Position numbers and translations under genes: made by a program. The notes beneath the pieces are model-generated. The model searched no databases. It saw only the letters and a program-made list of their open reading frames with translations, and was not told the DNA's origin. Positions 1 to 7,772 of a stretch of 64,000 nt of DNA are shown in pieces. The stretch's first letter is position 1. Each line of letters starts with the position of its first letter. Source of the DNA: Streptomyces radiopugnans (GTDB taxonomy: Bacteria; Actinomycetota; Actinomycetes; Streptomycetales; Streptomycetaceae); contig NZ_FOET01000003.1 of assembly GCF_900110735.1 (NCBI RefSeq), forward strand, positions 533,945 through 597,944, read 5' to 3'.

Positions 1-1022
1 CTGAGCGGGTCGCGGTGCAGCAGCCGCACCCGTCCCTCCAGCATCGCGCCCAGACCCTCCACCGCGCAGACGGCCGGCTGCTCGGCGACGTGCACCGGCA
101 TCCCGGTGGCCTGCCGCAGCATCGAGTCCAGCCCCGGCAGCATCGCGCTGCCGCCCACCAGCATGATCCCGCGGTCGGCGAGGTCGGCCACCAGATCGGG
201 CTGGCACTGGCGCAGCACGCCGCGGATGGCGTCCACCATCGCCGTCAGCGGGGGCCGGATGGCGGCGCGCACGCTCTCGGTGTCCACGTTCACCGTGCGG
301 AACAGCCCGGTGGACACGTCCCGGCCGTACACCTCGGCCTCGGTCTGCCCGGGCGGAGCGACGGACATCGCCAGGTGCAGGGGGTGGACCGCCTGGTTGG
401 GGAGCATCAGTTCGTGCTGGTTGCGCAGATGCTGGATGACGGCGCGGTCGATGATCTCGCCGCCGACCGGCACCGTCTCGGAGGCGACGATCGACCCCAG
501 CGAGAGCACCGCGACGTGCGAGGTGGCCGCGCCGCACATCACGATCATGGTGGCCTCGGGCTCCTCCACGGGCAGCCCGGAGCCGACGGCCGCGGCGATG
601 AGGCTGTCCACCAGCTCCACCCGCCGCGCGCCCATCCCGGTGAGCGTCTCGATCGCGGCGCGCTGGACGAGCGGCTCGGCGTCGTGCGGGATGCACACGG
701 CGGCGCGCAGCATCGGCTTGCGCCGCCAGGCCCTGCGGATGCGGTCGCCCACCAGGGCGCGCAGCATCCGCCGGGCCATGTCGATGTCCACCACGGTCCC
801 GCCCGACACCGGCCGCACCACCCGGATGTGCTCGGGGGTACGGCCCACCATCCGCTCGGCCGGGGCGCCGACCGCGATCAGGGCTCCGGAGCGGGTGTTG
901 ACGGCGACGGCCGACGGCGCGTCCACGATGACGCCGAACCTTTTGAGGTAGACCCGGGTCCTGGCCGCGCCGAGGTCGACGGCTACGGAACAGCGGCTCA
1001 GTTGCTCAAGACTGACGGTCAC
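1..1022 (-). CDS. MreB/Mbl-like actin-fold protein (3' end outside window)
   Basis: Bacterial actin homologue of the MreB/Mbl family, associated with lateral wall or spore wall synthesis. About 340 codons are visible; the C-terminus runs off the left edge. The best start is GTG at 1022, giving TVSLEQLSRCSVAVDLG. The family pattern is clear: phosphate-1 loop AVDLGAARTRVY, and an adenosine-type motif LVGGSAMLPGLDSML followed by TGMPVHVAEQP. The nucleotide motifs are degenerate: LGAART replaces the usual LGTANT, and VMCGAATSHVAVLS replaces the acidic DxGGGT phosphate-2 loop. This suggests an accessory MreB-like paralogue rather than the main MreB. It lies downstream of, and co-directional with, the ABC transporter, with 170 bp between. 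Family confident; cellular role inferred. Confidence 0.8.
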   Translation of the reverse strand, partial: MTVSLEQLSRCSVAVDLGAARTRVYLKRFGVIVDAPSAVAVNTRSGALIAVGAPAERMVGRTPEHIRVVRPVSGGTVVDIDMARRMLRALVGDRIRRAWRRKPMLRAAVCIPHDAEPLVQRAAIETLTGMGARRVELVDSLIAAAVGSGLPVEEPEATMIVMCGAATSHVAVLSLGSIVASETVPVGGEIIDRAVIQHLRNQHELMLPNQAVHPLHLAMSVAPPGQTEAEVYGRDVSTGLFRTVNVDTESVRAAIRPPLTAMVDAIRGVLRQCQPDLVADLADRGIMLVGGSAMLPGLDSMLRQATGMPVHVAEQPAVCAVEGLGAMLEGRVRLLHRDPL

Positions 1023-1192
1023 AGCGGCATCTCCCCGGACATGGCTCGATACGGGCCGCCGCCCGGCGGCCCCGCTCCTCATCGTGGGGGCCGGACGGCG
1101 GTCCCGCGCGCTGGACTGATCCGGATGGGCGAGGACCGCCGCGGGCGCCGCGGCCGCCGAGTTCCGCGTACCGCCGCGGAGGTGATGGCCGG

Positions 1193-3208
1193 TCAGGAGA
1201 CGGAGCCGGGCACGGCGGGCTCCCCGGCGCCCCGCCCGGACGGCTTGCCGTCCGGGCCGCCGGAGGGCCCACCGGAGGGCCCGCCGGGGAACTCGCCGGA
1301 GAGCTCTCGGGGCGAGGCGCCGGACCGCGCGCCGGACTGCGTACCGAACTGGGTGTGGTACAGCTCCCGGTAGCGCCCGCCCGCCGCCATCAGCGTCTCG
1401 TGGGTGCCGCGCTCGGCGATCCGGCCGTCCTCCACCACCAGGATCAGGTCGGCGGCCCGGACGGTGGAGAGGCGGTGGGCGATCACCACGGAGGTGCGGC
1501 CGCGCAGCGCCTCGGCCAGCGCCTCCTGGACGGCCGCCTCGGAGGTGGAGTCCAGGTGCGCGGTCGCCTCGTCGAGGATCACCACCCGCGGCCGGGCCAG
1601 CAGCAGCCGGGCGATGGTCAGCCGCTGCCGCTCGCCGCCGGACAGGCGGTAGCCGCGCTCGCCGACGACCGTGTCCAGCCCGTCGGGCAGGGAGGCGACC
1701 AGTTCGTCGAGCCGGGCGCGGCGCAGTACGTCCCACAGTTCGTCCTCGCTCGCGCCGGGCCGGGCGAACAGCAGGTTGGAGCGGATCGACTCGTGGAAGA
1801 GGTGGCCGTCCTGGCTGACCATGCCGAGCGTGGCGCGCAGTGAACGGAAGGTCAGGTCCCGTACGTCCACGCCGCCCAGCCGCACCGCGCCGCCGTCGGC
1901 GTCGTAGAGCCGCGGCACGAGCTGGGCGATGGTGGACTTGCCCGCGCCGGAGGAGCCGACCAGCGCCACCATCCGCCCCGGCTCGGCGCGGAAGGACACC
2001 TGGTGCAGCACCTGCTCGCCGCCGCGCGCGTCGAGTACGGCGACCTCCTCCAGGGAGGCCAGGGAGACCTTCTCGGCCGACGGATAGGCGAAGTCCACAC
2101 GGTCGAACTCCACCGACACCGGGCCGTCGGGCACCTCACGGGCGTCCTCGCGCTCCTCGATCAGCGGCCTGAGGTCCAGTACCTCGAAGACGCGCTGGAA
2201 GCTGACGAGCGCGCCCATCACCTCCACCCGTGCGCCGGCCAGCGCGGTCAGCGGGGCGTAGAGCCGGGTGAGCAGCAGGGCCAGGGCCACCACCGCGCCG
2301 GGGTCGAGCCGGCCGCGCAGCGCGTACCAGCCGCCGAGCCCGTAGACCAGGGCCAGCGCCAGGGCGGAGACGACGGTCAGCGCGGTGAAGAAGACGTGCT
2401 GGACCATGGCGGTGCGCACCCCGATGTCGCGCACCCGCCGGGCCCGCGCCGCGAACTCCTCCGACTCCTCCCGCGGCCGTCCGAACAGCTTGACCAGGGT
2501 GGCGCCGGGGGCGGAGAAGCGCTCGGTCATCTGCGTGCCCATGGCCGCGTTGTGGGCCGCGGCCTCGTGCGAGAGGCGGGCCAGCCGGGAGCCCATGCGC
2601 CGCGCGGGCAGCACGAACACCGGCAGCAGCACCAGGGCGAGCAGCGTGACCTGCCAGGACAGCCGCACCATGACCACCAGGGTGAGCAGCAGGGTGACGA
2701 AGTTGCCGACCACCGAGGACAGGGTGTTGCTGAAGGCCCGCTGGGCGCCGATGACGTCGTTGTTCAGCCGGCTGACCAGCGCGCCGGTGCGGGTGCGGGT
2801 GAAGAAGGCGATCGGCATCCGCTGGACGTGGTCGAAGACGGCGGTGCGCAGGTCGAGGATCAGCCCCTCCCCGATGCGCGCGGACAGCCACCTGGCCAGC
2901 AACCCGATCGCCGCCTCGGCCACCGCCACGAACGCGATCAGGACGGCGAGCCGGCCCACCGCGCCGGCCGCCGCGCCCTCGACGATCGCGTCGACCACCC
3001 GGCCCGCGAGCACGGGGGTGGCCACGGCCAGCGCCGCCGAGACGGTGCTGAGCAGCAGGAAGAGTGCCAGCCGCCGCCGGTGCGGGCGGGCGAAGTCCGC
3101 GATGCGGCGCAGGGTGGCGCGGGACAGCGCGGAGGAGGAGCCCTGTCGCCCCTGCGGGGCGTGGCGCGCCTGGTACAGGGCGTTCCACGCGGCGGATTCC
3201 ATACTCAT
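1193..3208 (-). CDS. ABC exporter, fused permease and ATPase
   Basis: Half-transporter of the ABC-B exporter type (671 aa), expected to work as a homodimer in the membrane. A six-helix transmembrane domain spans roughly residues 40-330. The ATPase domain has Walker A GSSGAGKST (K424), signature LSGGERQR, Walker B VVILDEA and switch histidine in IAHRLSTV. The C-terminal 50 residues are a low-complexity Gly/Pro/Ser tail. ATG at 3208 has a GAGG ribosome site (TGAGGATCCG) at the right distance. The intergenic DNA contains a SoxR-type operator-promoter reading into this gene, so induction by redox-active compounds is likely; S. coelicolor SoxR is known to control an ABC transporter. Substrate unknown. 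Confidence 0.93.
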   Translation of the reverse strand: MSMESAAWNALYQARHAPQGRQGSSSALSRATLRRIADFARPHRRRLALFLLLSTVSAALAVATPVLAGRVVDAIVEGAAAGAVGRLAVLIAFVAVAEAAIGLLARWLSARIGEGLILDLRTAVFDHVQRMPIAFFTRTRTGALVSRLNNDVIGAQRAFSNTLSSVVGNFVTLLLTLVVMVRLSWQVTLLALVLLPVFVLPARRMGSRLARLSHEAAAHNAAMGTQMTERFSAPGATLVKLFGRPREESEEFAARARRVRDIGVRTAMVQHVFFTALTVVSALALALVYGLGGWYALRGRLDPGAVVALALLLTRLYAPLTALAGARVEVMGALVSFQRVFEVLDLRPLIEEREDAREVPDGPVSVEFDRVDFAYPSAEKVSLASLEEVAVLDARGGEQVLHQVSFRAEPGRMVALVGSSGAGKSTIAQLVPRLYDADGGAVRLGGVDVRDLTFRSLRATLGMVSQDGHLFHESIRSNLLFARPGASEDELWDVLRRARLDELVASLPDGLDTVVGERGYRLSGGERQRLTIARLLLARPRVVILDEATAHLDSTSEAAVQEALAEALRGRTSVVIAHRLSTVRAADLILVVEDGRIAERGTHETLMAAGGRYRELYHTQFGTQSGARSGASPRELSGEFPGGPSGGPSGGPDGKPSGRGAGEPAVPGSVS

Positions 3209-3242
3209 CGCGGATCCTCACGTCGTCGTTGCGTTGATCAGG

Positions 3243-3273
3243 ACGGTAGGACCTGAAGTCGACTTGAGGTCAA
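3243..3273 (-). promoter_or_regulatory. SoxR/MerR-type promoter with 19-bp spacer
   Basis: Reading towards the ABC transporter, TTGACC (3268-3273) and TACCGT (3243-3248) are separated by exactly 19 bp, the long spacer typical of MerR-family promoters. The spacer region holds the inverted repeat ACCTGAAGTCGACTTGAGGT (3251-3270), one mismatch from perfect symmetry. It closely matches the SoxR box (CCTCAAGT..ACTTGAGG). The predicted transcript would start near 3235, leaving a short leader before ATG 3208. The MerR-class architecture is seen directly; assignment to SoxR rather than another MerR protein is inference. Confidence 0.75.
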
Positions 3274-3460
3274 GGGCGGGTGGAGCCGGACGCCGCCGTT
3301 CAGCGGGTGGGACAGGGTTCCGCTACGGGCGCCCGCCGGGGGATCATTCGGTGACCACCGATACGAGCGGACTGCGAGCGGCCCGGCGCCGCCGACCGGC
3401 GGCGCCCGCTTCCCTCCTCTCCGCCACTGCCAACTGACCACTGGCTCGCAAGGGGGAAAC

Positions 3461-3826
3461 ATGAGCGCCATCGACGTACCCGAGGACCGGCTCCGTGAGG
3501 ACCGGCTCTTCTCCGCCCTCGCCAACCCGACCCGGCGCGAGGTGCTGAGGCTGCTCCGGGTGGAGGGGCCGCAGCCCGTGCAGCGGCTGGCCGACCACTT
3601 CGACATGCGGAGGCCGAGCCTCTCGGAGCACCTGAAGGTGCTCCGGGAGGCCGGTCTGGTCAGCGAACGACGCAAGGGGAGGGAGAGGCACTACCGGCTG
3701 GAGGCCGGACCGCTCAGCGAGGTGCAGCACTGGCTGAGCCCGTACGAGCGGTTCTGGCGAGGGATGGGGGACCTGGGGGACCTGCGCGGCCTCCTGGAGA
3801 GGGGACCCGGCGACCCCGGCGTGTGA
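3461..3826 (+). CDS. ArsR-family winged-helix regulator
   Basis: Small (121 aa) ArsR/SmtB-type repressor. The winged helix spans about residues 12-90: LFSALANPTRREVLRLL, then a recognition helix region RRPSLSEHLKVLREAGLV and wing ERRKGRERHYRLE. There is no metal-binding Cys cluster, so it is probably not a metal sensor; it resembles the non-metal ArsR group, some of which control transporters. ATG follows a strong AAGGGGG ribosome site. It is divergent from the ABC transporter across 252 bp and may co-regulate it. Family certain, ligand and targets unknown. Confidence 0.9.
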   Translation: MSAIDVPEDRLREDRLFSALANPTRREVLRLLRVEGPQPVQRLADHFDMRRPSLSEHLKVLREAGLVSERRKGRERHYRLEAGPLSEVQHWLSPYERFWRGMGDLGDLRGLLERGPGDPGV

Positions 3827-3904
3827 ACGGCGCGGCCGACACGCGTGCGGGCGGCCGGGCGCGGCACGCGCCGGCCCCGCCGCCCGCACGCGAACCGGCC
3901 TTTC

Positions 3905-3939
3905 GACAGGTTGTCATGACGCCGTGACAGGCTGTCGTG
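3905..3939. promoter_or_regulatory. paired inverted repeats GACAGGYTGTC
   Basis: Two near-identical 14-mers, GACAGGTTGTCATG (3905-3918) and GACAGGCTGTCGTG (3926-3939), lie 21 bp apart, two DNA helical turns. Each contains the small inverted repeat GACA-N3-TGTC. They sit just upstream of the CACGTG repeats that precede the DUF397 gene. The arrangement suggests a dimer-of-dimers operator; the protein is unknown. Confidence 0.45.
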
Positions 3940-3983
3940 CACGTGCATCTTCACGTGCATCCGCACGTGAACGGCGTTATGAT
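3937..3983 (+). promoter_or_regulatory. 12-bp periodic CACGTG array with -10 hexamer
   Basis: CACGTG occurs at 3940, 3952 and 3964, exactly 12 bp apart, as units CACGTGCATCTT, CACGTGCATCCG and CACGTGAACGGC. The near-consensus -10 box TATGAT follows at 3978-3983, so the repeats cover the place where a -35 element would lie. Transcription from here would give a leader of about 65 nt to the DUF397 gene at 4054. The 13-mer GTGCACGTGCATC (3937-3949) recurs as its exact reverse complement at 5069-5081 upstream of the XRE gene. Likely the operator of the linked XRE-DUF5753 protein. Confidence 0.6.
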
Positions 3984-4053
3984 CCGGGCTGGTTGACCGA
4001 TTCAGCCCCTGACCGCGCCCGACCGCCCCCGACCGCACAGCCGGGAGAGTCCG

Positions 4054-4293
4054 ATGCCCCACGCATACAACGGCATGGCAGCCAGGGACCTCCAGGGGGT
4101 CGTCTGGCAGAAGAGCAGACACAGCAACTCGCAGGGAGCGTGCGTGGAGTTCGCCAAGCTCCCCGGAGGGGAGGTGGCCGTGCGGAACTCGCGCTATCCG
4201 GACGGCCCCGCGCTGGTCTACACCCCGGCCGAGGTCGAGGCGATGCTGCTCGGCGTCAAGGACGGCGAGTTCGACCACCTCATACAGGACTGA
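4054..4293 (+). CDS. DUF397 protein
   Basis: Short (79 aa) DUF397 protein, of the kind that accompanies XRE-DUF5753 regulators in actinomycetes. The family signature is visible: WQKSRHSNSQGACVEFAKL near residues 18-36 and VAVRNSRYPDGPALVYTPAEV near 40-62. It probably modulates its partner DNA-binding protein by direct contact, as proposed for WhiJ-type pairs; that is inference here. Its 3' end overlaps the convergent RsbW-like gene by 14 bp. A GGGAGAG ribosome site precedes ATG. It lies downstream of the CACGTG repeat array. Confidence 0.88.
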   Translation: MPHAYNGMAARDLQGVVWQKSRHSNSQGACVEFAKLPGGEVAVRNSRYPDGPALVYTPAEVEAMLLGVKDGEFDHLIQD

Positions 4294-4885
4294 CGCCGGC
4301 TCCCCGTTCGGGGTTCAGTCTGAACAGTGCCCAGACCACTTTTCCGGGCATGGCGCCGGCCATCGGCTGCCAGCCCCAGTCGTCGCTGAAGGACTCGACG
4401 AGGAAGAGGCCGCGTCCGGACTCCGCCGTGTCGTCGAAGAGCACACCGGCGAACTCGTCGCCGAGGTCGCCGAGATCGTCGCCGAAATCGCAGCCGATGC
4501 CGCCGAGTTGCCCGTTGAGCCCCCCGCCGGGTCTCTTCGCCACGGGCGCCTTTCCGCTGGGGTCGCGCACGGCGCACACCAGGCGGCCGGACCAGTGCAT
4601 CAGATGGAGCCGCACGGGCGGATCCAGGGTTTCGCCGGGGACGGCGCCCGGCACGCCGTGGCGCAGGGCGTTGGTCACCAGCTCCGAGACCACCAGGGCC
4701 ACGGTGTCGAAGCTCCCGGCCAACCGCCAGCGCAGCAGTACGTTCCGGGTGAACTCGCGGGCGGTCTTCACCGCTTCGTAGCGCGGCTGGAGCGCGCAGG
4801 AGGCCGAGCCGGAGAGCGCGTCGGGGTCGAGCGACGGGAAGTCATGCCATAACCGGTCGAGCACGGTCGGTCCTTCGGTCCCCAT
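4280..4885 (-). CDS. RsbW/SpoIIAB-like ATP-binding regulator with a TTA codon
   Basis: Protein of 201 aa with a GHKL-type ATPase fold related to anti-sigma kinases RsbW/SpoIIAB. Visible boxes: N-box ELVTNALRHG (about 69-78), a G1-like VRDPSG and G2-like ESGRGLFLVE. A Gly/Asp-rich insert (GCDFGDDLGDLGDEF) lies between G1 and G2. Codon 12 (4852-4850) is TTA, the only in-frame TTA I found in any real gene of this window; in Streptomyces such codons make translation depend on the bldA tRNA. ATG 4885 has AGGAG upstream. It belongs to a WhiJ/AbaA-like trio with the DUF397 and XRE genes. Sigma-factor or other partner unknown. Confidence 0.85.
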   Translation of the reverse strand: MGTEGPTVLDRLWHDFPSLDPDALSGSASCALQPRYEAVKTAREFTRNVLLRWRLAGSFDTVALVVSELVTNALRHGVPGAVPGETLDPPVRLHLMHWSGRLVCAVRDPSGKAPVAKRPGGGLNGQLGGIGCDFGDDLGDLGDEFAGVLFDDTAESGRGLFLVESFSDDWGWQPMAGAMPGKVVWALFRLNPERGAGVSPV

Positions 4886-5189
4886 GACGAGACACTCCTG
4901 GCATTGCGGCGGTCATGGCCCTGGCGGACCCCGTCAGCGGTGGTGCTCCGTATCGCGTTCCGCTCGTTGCGCTGCATCGGTGGATCGTGTACATGCGCAA
5001 GTGCCCTGACCCTGCGTGCACTTGTGCTTTCCCCATGGTTCCCAATGCCCACAGCAGATGCAAGGGCAGATGCACGTGCACGAGCGACTTTCGATTGTGT
5101 GTAACCGCCTGGGCACGCAACGAAGGCATTGGTGGCAGACTGCTACTGGTGCAGGGGTGGAGAGCTGAATACAAACAGGAGCATTTCCG
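4886..5189. promoter_or_regulatory. 304-bp divergent control region with degenerate CACGTG repeats
   Basis: Gene-free DNA between the RsbW-like and XRE genes. GATGCACGTGCAC (5069-5081) is an exact inverted copy of the 13-mer at 3937-3949. GCAGATGCA occurs at 5054-5062 and 5066-5074, again 12 bp apart. Looser copies (TGCACTTGTGC, GTACATGCGCAAGTGCC) lie around 4990-5025. No convincing -35/-10 pair was found for either gene. Best read as an operator region serving both divergent genes. Confidence 0.5.
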
Positions 5190-6071
5190 GTGAAAAACGG
5201 AGTGAACGGGGCCAGCGGGTCGAGTGGGTCCATGGTGCGCCGCATCCTGCTCGGTTCCCAGCTGCGGCGGCTGCGCGAGTCCCGCGGAGTCACCCGCGAG
5301 GCGGCCGGATATTCCATCCGGGCCTCCGAATCGAAGATCAGCCGCATGGAGTTGGGGCGTGTGAGCTTCAAGGCGCGGGACGTGGCGGACCTGCTCACGC
5401 TCTACGGCATCACCGACGACGCCGAGCGCGAGCCGCTGCTGAGCCTCGCCCGTGAGTCCAGCGTCGCGGGCTGGTGGCACAACTACAGCGACGTGTTGCC
5501 GAACTGGTTCCAGACGTACGTGGGGCTGGAGGGCGCGGCCTCGCACATCGGCGTCTACGAGGTGCAGTTCGTCTCCGGGCTGCTCCAGACGGAGGACTAC
5601 GCGCGGGCGGTCGTCACCAGCGGCCACCGGTCGGGGCTGTCGCGGGAGGAGGTCGACCGCCGCGTCGCACTGCGCCTGGAGCGGCAGAAGCTGCTGCTGT
5701 CCGAGCACGCCCCCCGGTTCCGCTGCGTGCTGGACGAGGCCGCGCTGCGCCGCCCCTACGGCGGCCGCGAGGTGATGGACGCCCAGCTGCGGCACCTGGC
5801 GGAACTCTCCGAGCTGCCCCACGTCACGCTCCAGGTGATGCCGTTCGACACCGGCGGGCACCCGGCCGAGAGCGGGGCGTTCACGCTGCTGCGCTTCCCC
5901 GAGTCGGAGATCTCCGACATCGTCTACCTGGAGCACCTCACCAGCGCCCTCTACGTCGACAAGCCGGAGGAGGTCGCCCAGTACGAGGACGTCCTCGACC
6001 GCCTCCTGCGGGACAGCCTCGCCCCGGAGGACACCCGCGCGCTCCTCCACGAGGTCCGCAAGGAGATCTGA
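5190..6071 (+). CDS. XRE-family DNA-binding protein with DUF5753 domain (WhiJ-like)
   Basis: Regulator of 293 aa. The N-terminal helix-turn-helix (about 18-80) reads LGSQLRRLRESRGVTREAA, then ASESKISRMELGRVSF. The C-terminal DUF5753 domain (about 105-285) has the typical WFQTYVGLEGAASHIGVYE, SGLLQTEDYARAVV and VTLQVMPFDTGGHP blocks. GTG at 5190 is preceded by AGGAG. This class includes S. coelicolor WhiJ and AbaA-linked proteins, which act with DUF397 partners on development and antibiotic production. The nearby CACGTG repeats are its most likely binding sites. Family certain; target assignment inferred. Confidence 0.92.
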   Translation: MKNGVNGASGSSGSMVRRILLGSQLRRLRESRGVTREAAGYSIRASESKISRMELGRVSFKARDVADLLTLYGITDDAEREPLLSLARESSVAGWWHNYSDVLPNWFQTYVGLEGAASHIGVYEVQFVSGLLQTEDYARAVVTSGHRSGLSREEVDRRVALRLERQKLLLSEHAPRFRCVLDEAALRRPYGGREVMDAQLRHLAELSELPHVTLQVMPFDTGGHPAESGAFTLLRFPESEISDIVYLEHLTSALYVDKPEEVAQYEDVLDRLLRDSLAPEDTRALLHEVRKEI

Positions 6072-6262
6072 CCGGCCGTCCGGCGGACGGCGTCCCGGCC
6101 GGGGTGCACGGGACGCCGCCGGCTCCGGCGCCGGAAAAGGATCCGCCGGAAAGAGCGCCGGGAGGGCATTGAGGACAGAACCCGTCCCCAAGGCCTCATA
6201 GCGTCGTCATCGGTGAAGGGCCGGAAGGCGGCCCGACGACCGACGTGTGAGGAGAACCACCC

Positions 6263-6826
6263 ATGCCCGTTCCTGTCGTTTCCGAGAACCGCGGCGACGA
6301 GCGCGGAGCCCTGCTCGCCTATCTGGACGCCCAGCGCGGCGGCATCCGCCGGGCCCTCCACGGCCTCACGGACGAGCAGGCGCGCAGCAGGCCGACCGTG
6401 AGCGCGTTCTCCCTGGCCGACATCCTCAAGCACGTCGCGGTGGGCGAGCAGAGTTCGCTGGCGACGATGCGCGGCGAGCCCTTCGACTTCGAGGCCGGCG
6501 TGAAGCGGTGGGAGGACGGCCTGGCCGTCAGGGACGACGAGACGGTCGAGGAGCTGCTGGACCTCTACGCGCGGGTGGCGCGCGAGACCGAGGAGACGGT
6601 CCGGTCGGTGCCCTCCCTCGACGACACCTTCTCGGCCCCCAAGATGCCCTGGGACGAGGGCGGACCCCGCTCCTGGCGCTGGGGCCTGCTCCACCAGATC
6701 GAGGAGACCGCCCGGCACGCCGGGCACGCGGACATCATCCGCGAGACGATCGACGGCAAGGGCGCCTTCGACCTGGTCTTCGAGACGGGCGCGCTGCCGG
6801 AACCGGACTGGTCGTCCTTCCGCTGA
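6263..6826 (+). CDS. DinB-superfamily protein (DUF664)
   Basis: Four-helix-bundle protein of the DinB/YfiT group (187 aa), many of which are metal-dependent thiol (mycothiol or bacillithiol) transferases. Candidate metal ligands are the histidine in ADILKHVAVGEQ and those in LLHQIEETARHAGHADI. ATG at 6263 follows a strong GAGGAG site. The PadR regulator lies 111 bp downstream in the same direction. Exact substrate cannot be told from sequence. Confidence 0.88.
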   Translation: MPVPVVSENRGDERGALLAYLDAQRGGIRRALHGLTDEQARSRPTVSAFSLADILKHVAVGEQSSLATMRGEPFDFEAGVKRWEDGLAVRDDETVEELLDLYARVARETEETVRSVPSLDDTFSAPKMPWDEGGPRSWRWGLLHQIEETARHAGHADIIRETIDGKGAFDLVFETGALPEPDWSSFR

Positions 6827-6937
6827 CCTGCCGTCCGGCGACCCGCCCCCACCCCCGCCCCCGGCGACCTGCCCGTGCCCGCCGCCACCCGTCTACGCTG
6901 GTCGGCGGCGGGCACGGGCAAGGCCCGGAAGGGAACG

Positions 6938-7588
6938 GTGAGGTCGGCGGTGTCGGCGATCCGGTTGCTGGTGCTGGGGGCTGTCCGCCAGCACGGGCGG
7001 GCACACGGCTACCAGGTCCGCAACGACCTGGAGTTCTGGGGCGCGCACCAGTGGTCCAACGCCAAGCCGGGCTCGATCTACCACGCGCTCAAGCAGATGG
7101 CGAAGCAGGGCCTGCTGACCGCCCACGACACCGAGCCGAGCACGGCCGGCGGCCCGCCGCGCACCGAGTACGAGCTGACCGGCGCCGGCGAGGCCGAGTA
7201 CCACCGGCTGCTGCGCTGGGCGCTCACGGCGCACGACGAGAAGCCGGACGTGCTCACGGCCGGGGTCGGCTTCATCGTCGACCTGCCGCGCCGGGAGGCG
7301 ATCGAACTGCTCAGGCGGCGCGTGGCGGCGCTGGAGGAGTGGAGTGCCGAGGTCGCCGGGGAGTGGACGCCCCCGGGCGCCCCGGACGAGTGGGGCCACA
7401 TCGGCGAGATCATGAGGCTGTGGGTGCACAACGCCGCCAGCGGCGCGGAGTGGACGCGGGGCCTGATCGAGCGCCTGGAGGGCGGCGCGTACGTAATGGC
7501 GGGCGAGGGCGAGCGGTCGGTGGAGGTGCTGCCCGCAGACGCGGACGACCCGCACGCCGGGCGTCCGCACGACCGCCCCCGCGGGTGA
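6938..7588 (+). CDS. PadR-family transcriptional regulator
   Basis: Winged-helix repressor of the PadR type, 216 aa from the preferred GTG start at 6938, which has GGAAGGGA just upstream; an in-frame GTG at 6875 would add 21 unconvincing residues. The N-terminal domain reads LLVLGAVRQHGRAHGYQVRNDLE, then SIYHALKQMAKQGLL and a PPRTEYELTGAGEAEY wing. The C-terminal part (from about residue 105) is the helical dimerisation domain of VirR-like PadR proteins. It may control the DinB-like gene in front of it or the exporter behind it. Confidence 0.88.
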   Translation: MRSAVSAIRLLVLGAVRQHGRAHGYQVRNDLEFWGAHQWSNAKPGSIYHALKQMAKQGLLTAHDTEPSTAGGPPRTEYELTGAGEAEYHRLLRWALTAHDEKPDVLTAGVGFIVDLPRREAIELLRRRVAALEEWSAEVAGEWTPPGAPDEWGHIGEIMRLWVHNAASGAEWTRGLIERLEGGAYVMAGEGERSVEVLPADADDPHAGRPHDRPRG

Positions 7589-7591
7589 TGG

Positions 7592-7613
7592 CGGGGCCCG
7601 CCGCCGGGCCCCG
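7592..7613 (+). terminator. GC-rich hairpin after PadR gene
   Basis: A 9-bp stem (CGGGGCCCG with CGGGCCCCG, four-base loop) begins four bases after the PadR stop codon. There is no T-tract, which is common for high-GC terminators. Weak candidate. Confidence 0.35.
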
Positions 7614-7772
7614 GCGGCTGCAACGCATCTCACACCGGACGGACACCTCCACGTCCCCTCCCGGCAGGGCGCCCGGCCGTATCCTCGCTGAGGGGAACGG
7701 ACATCTCCCGCCGTGATCGGGAAATCCGAGGTCCGTGCGAGAAGACGACTGGAGGCGTGAGGAGCGGCGAGT

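Noticed and set aside
3937..3972. CRISPR-like repeat
   Set aside because: Units are 12 bp with no spacers and no cas genes; it fits a protein-binding array.
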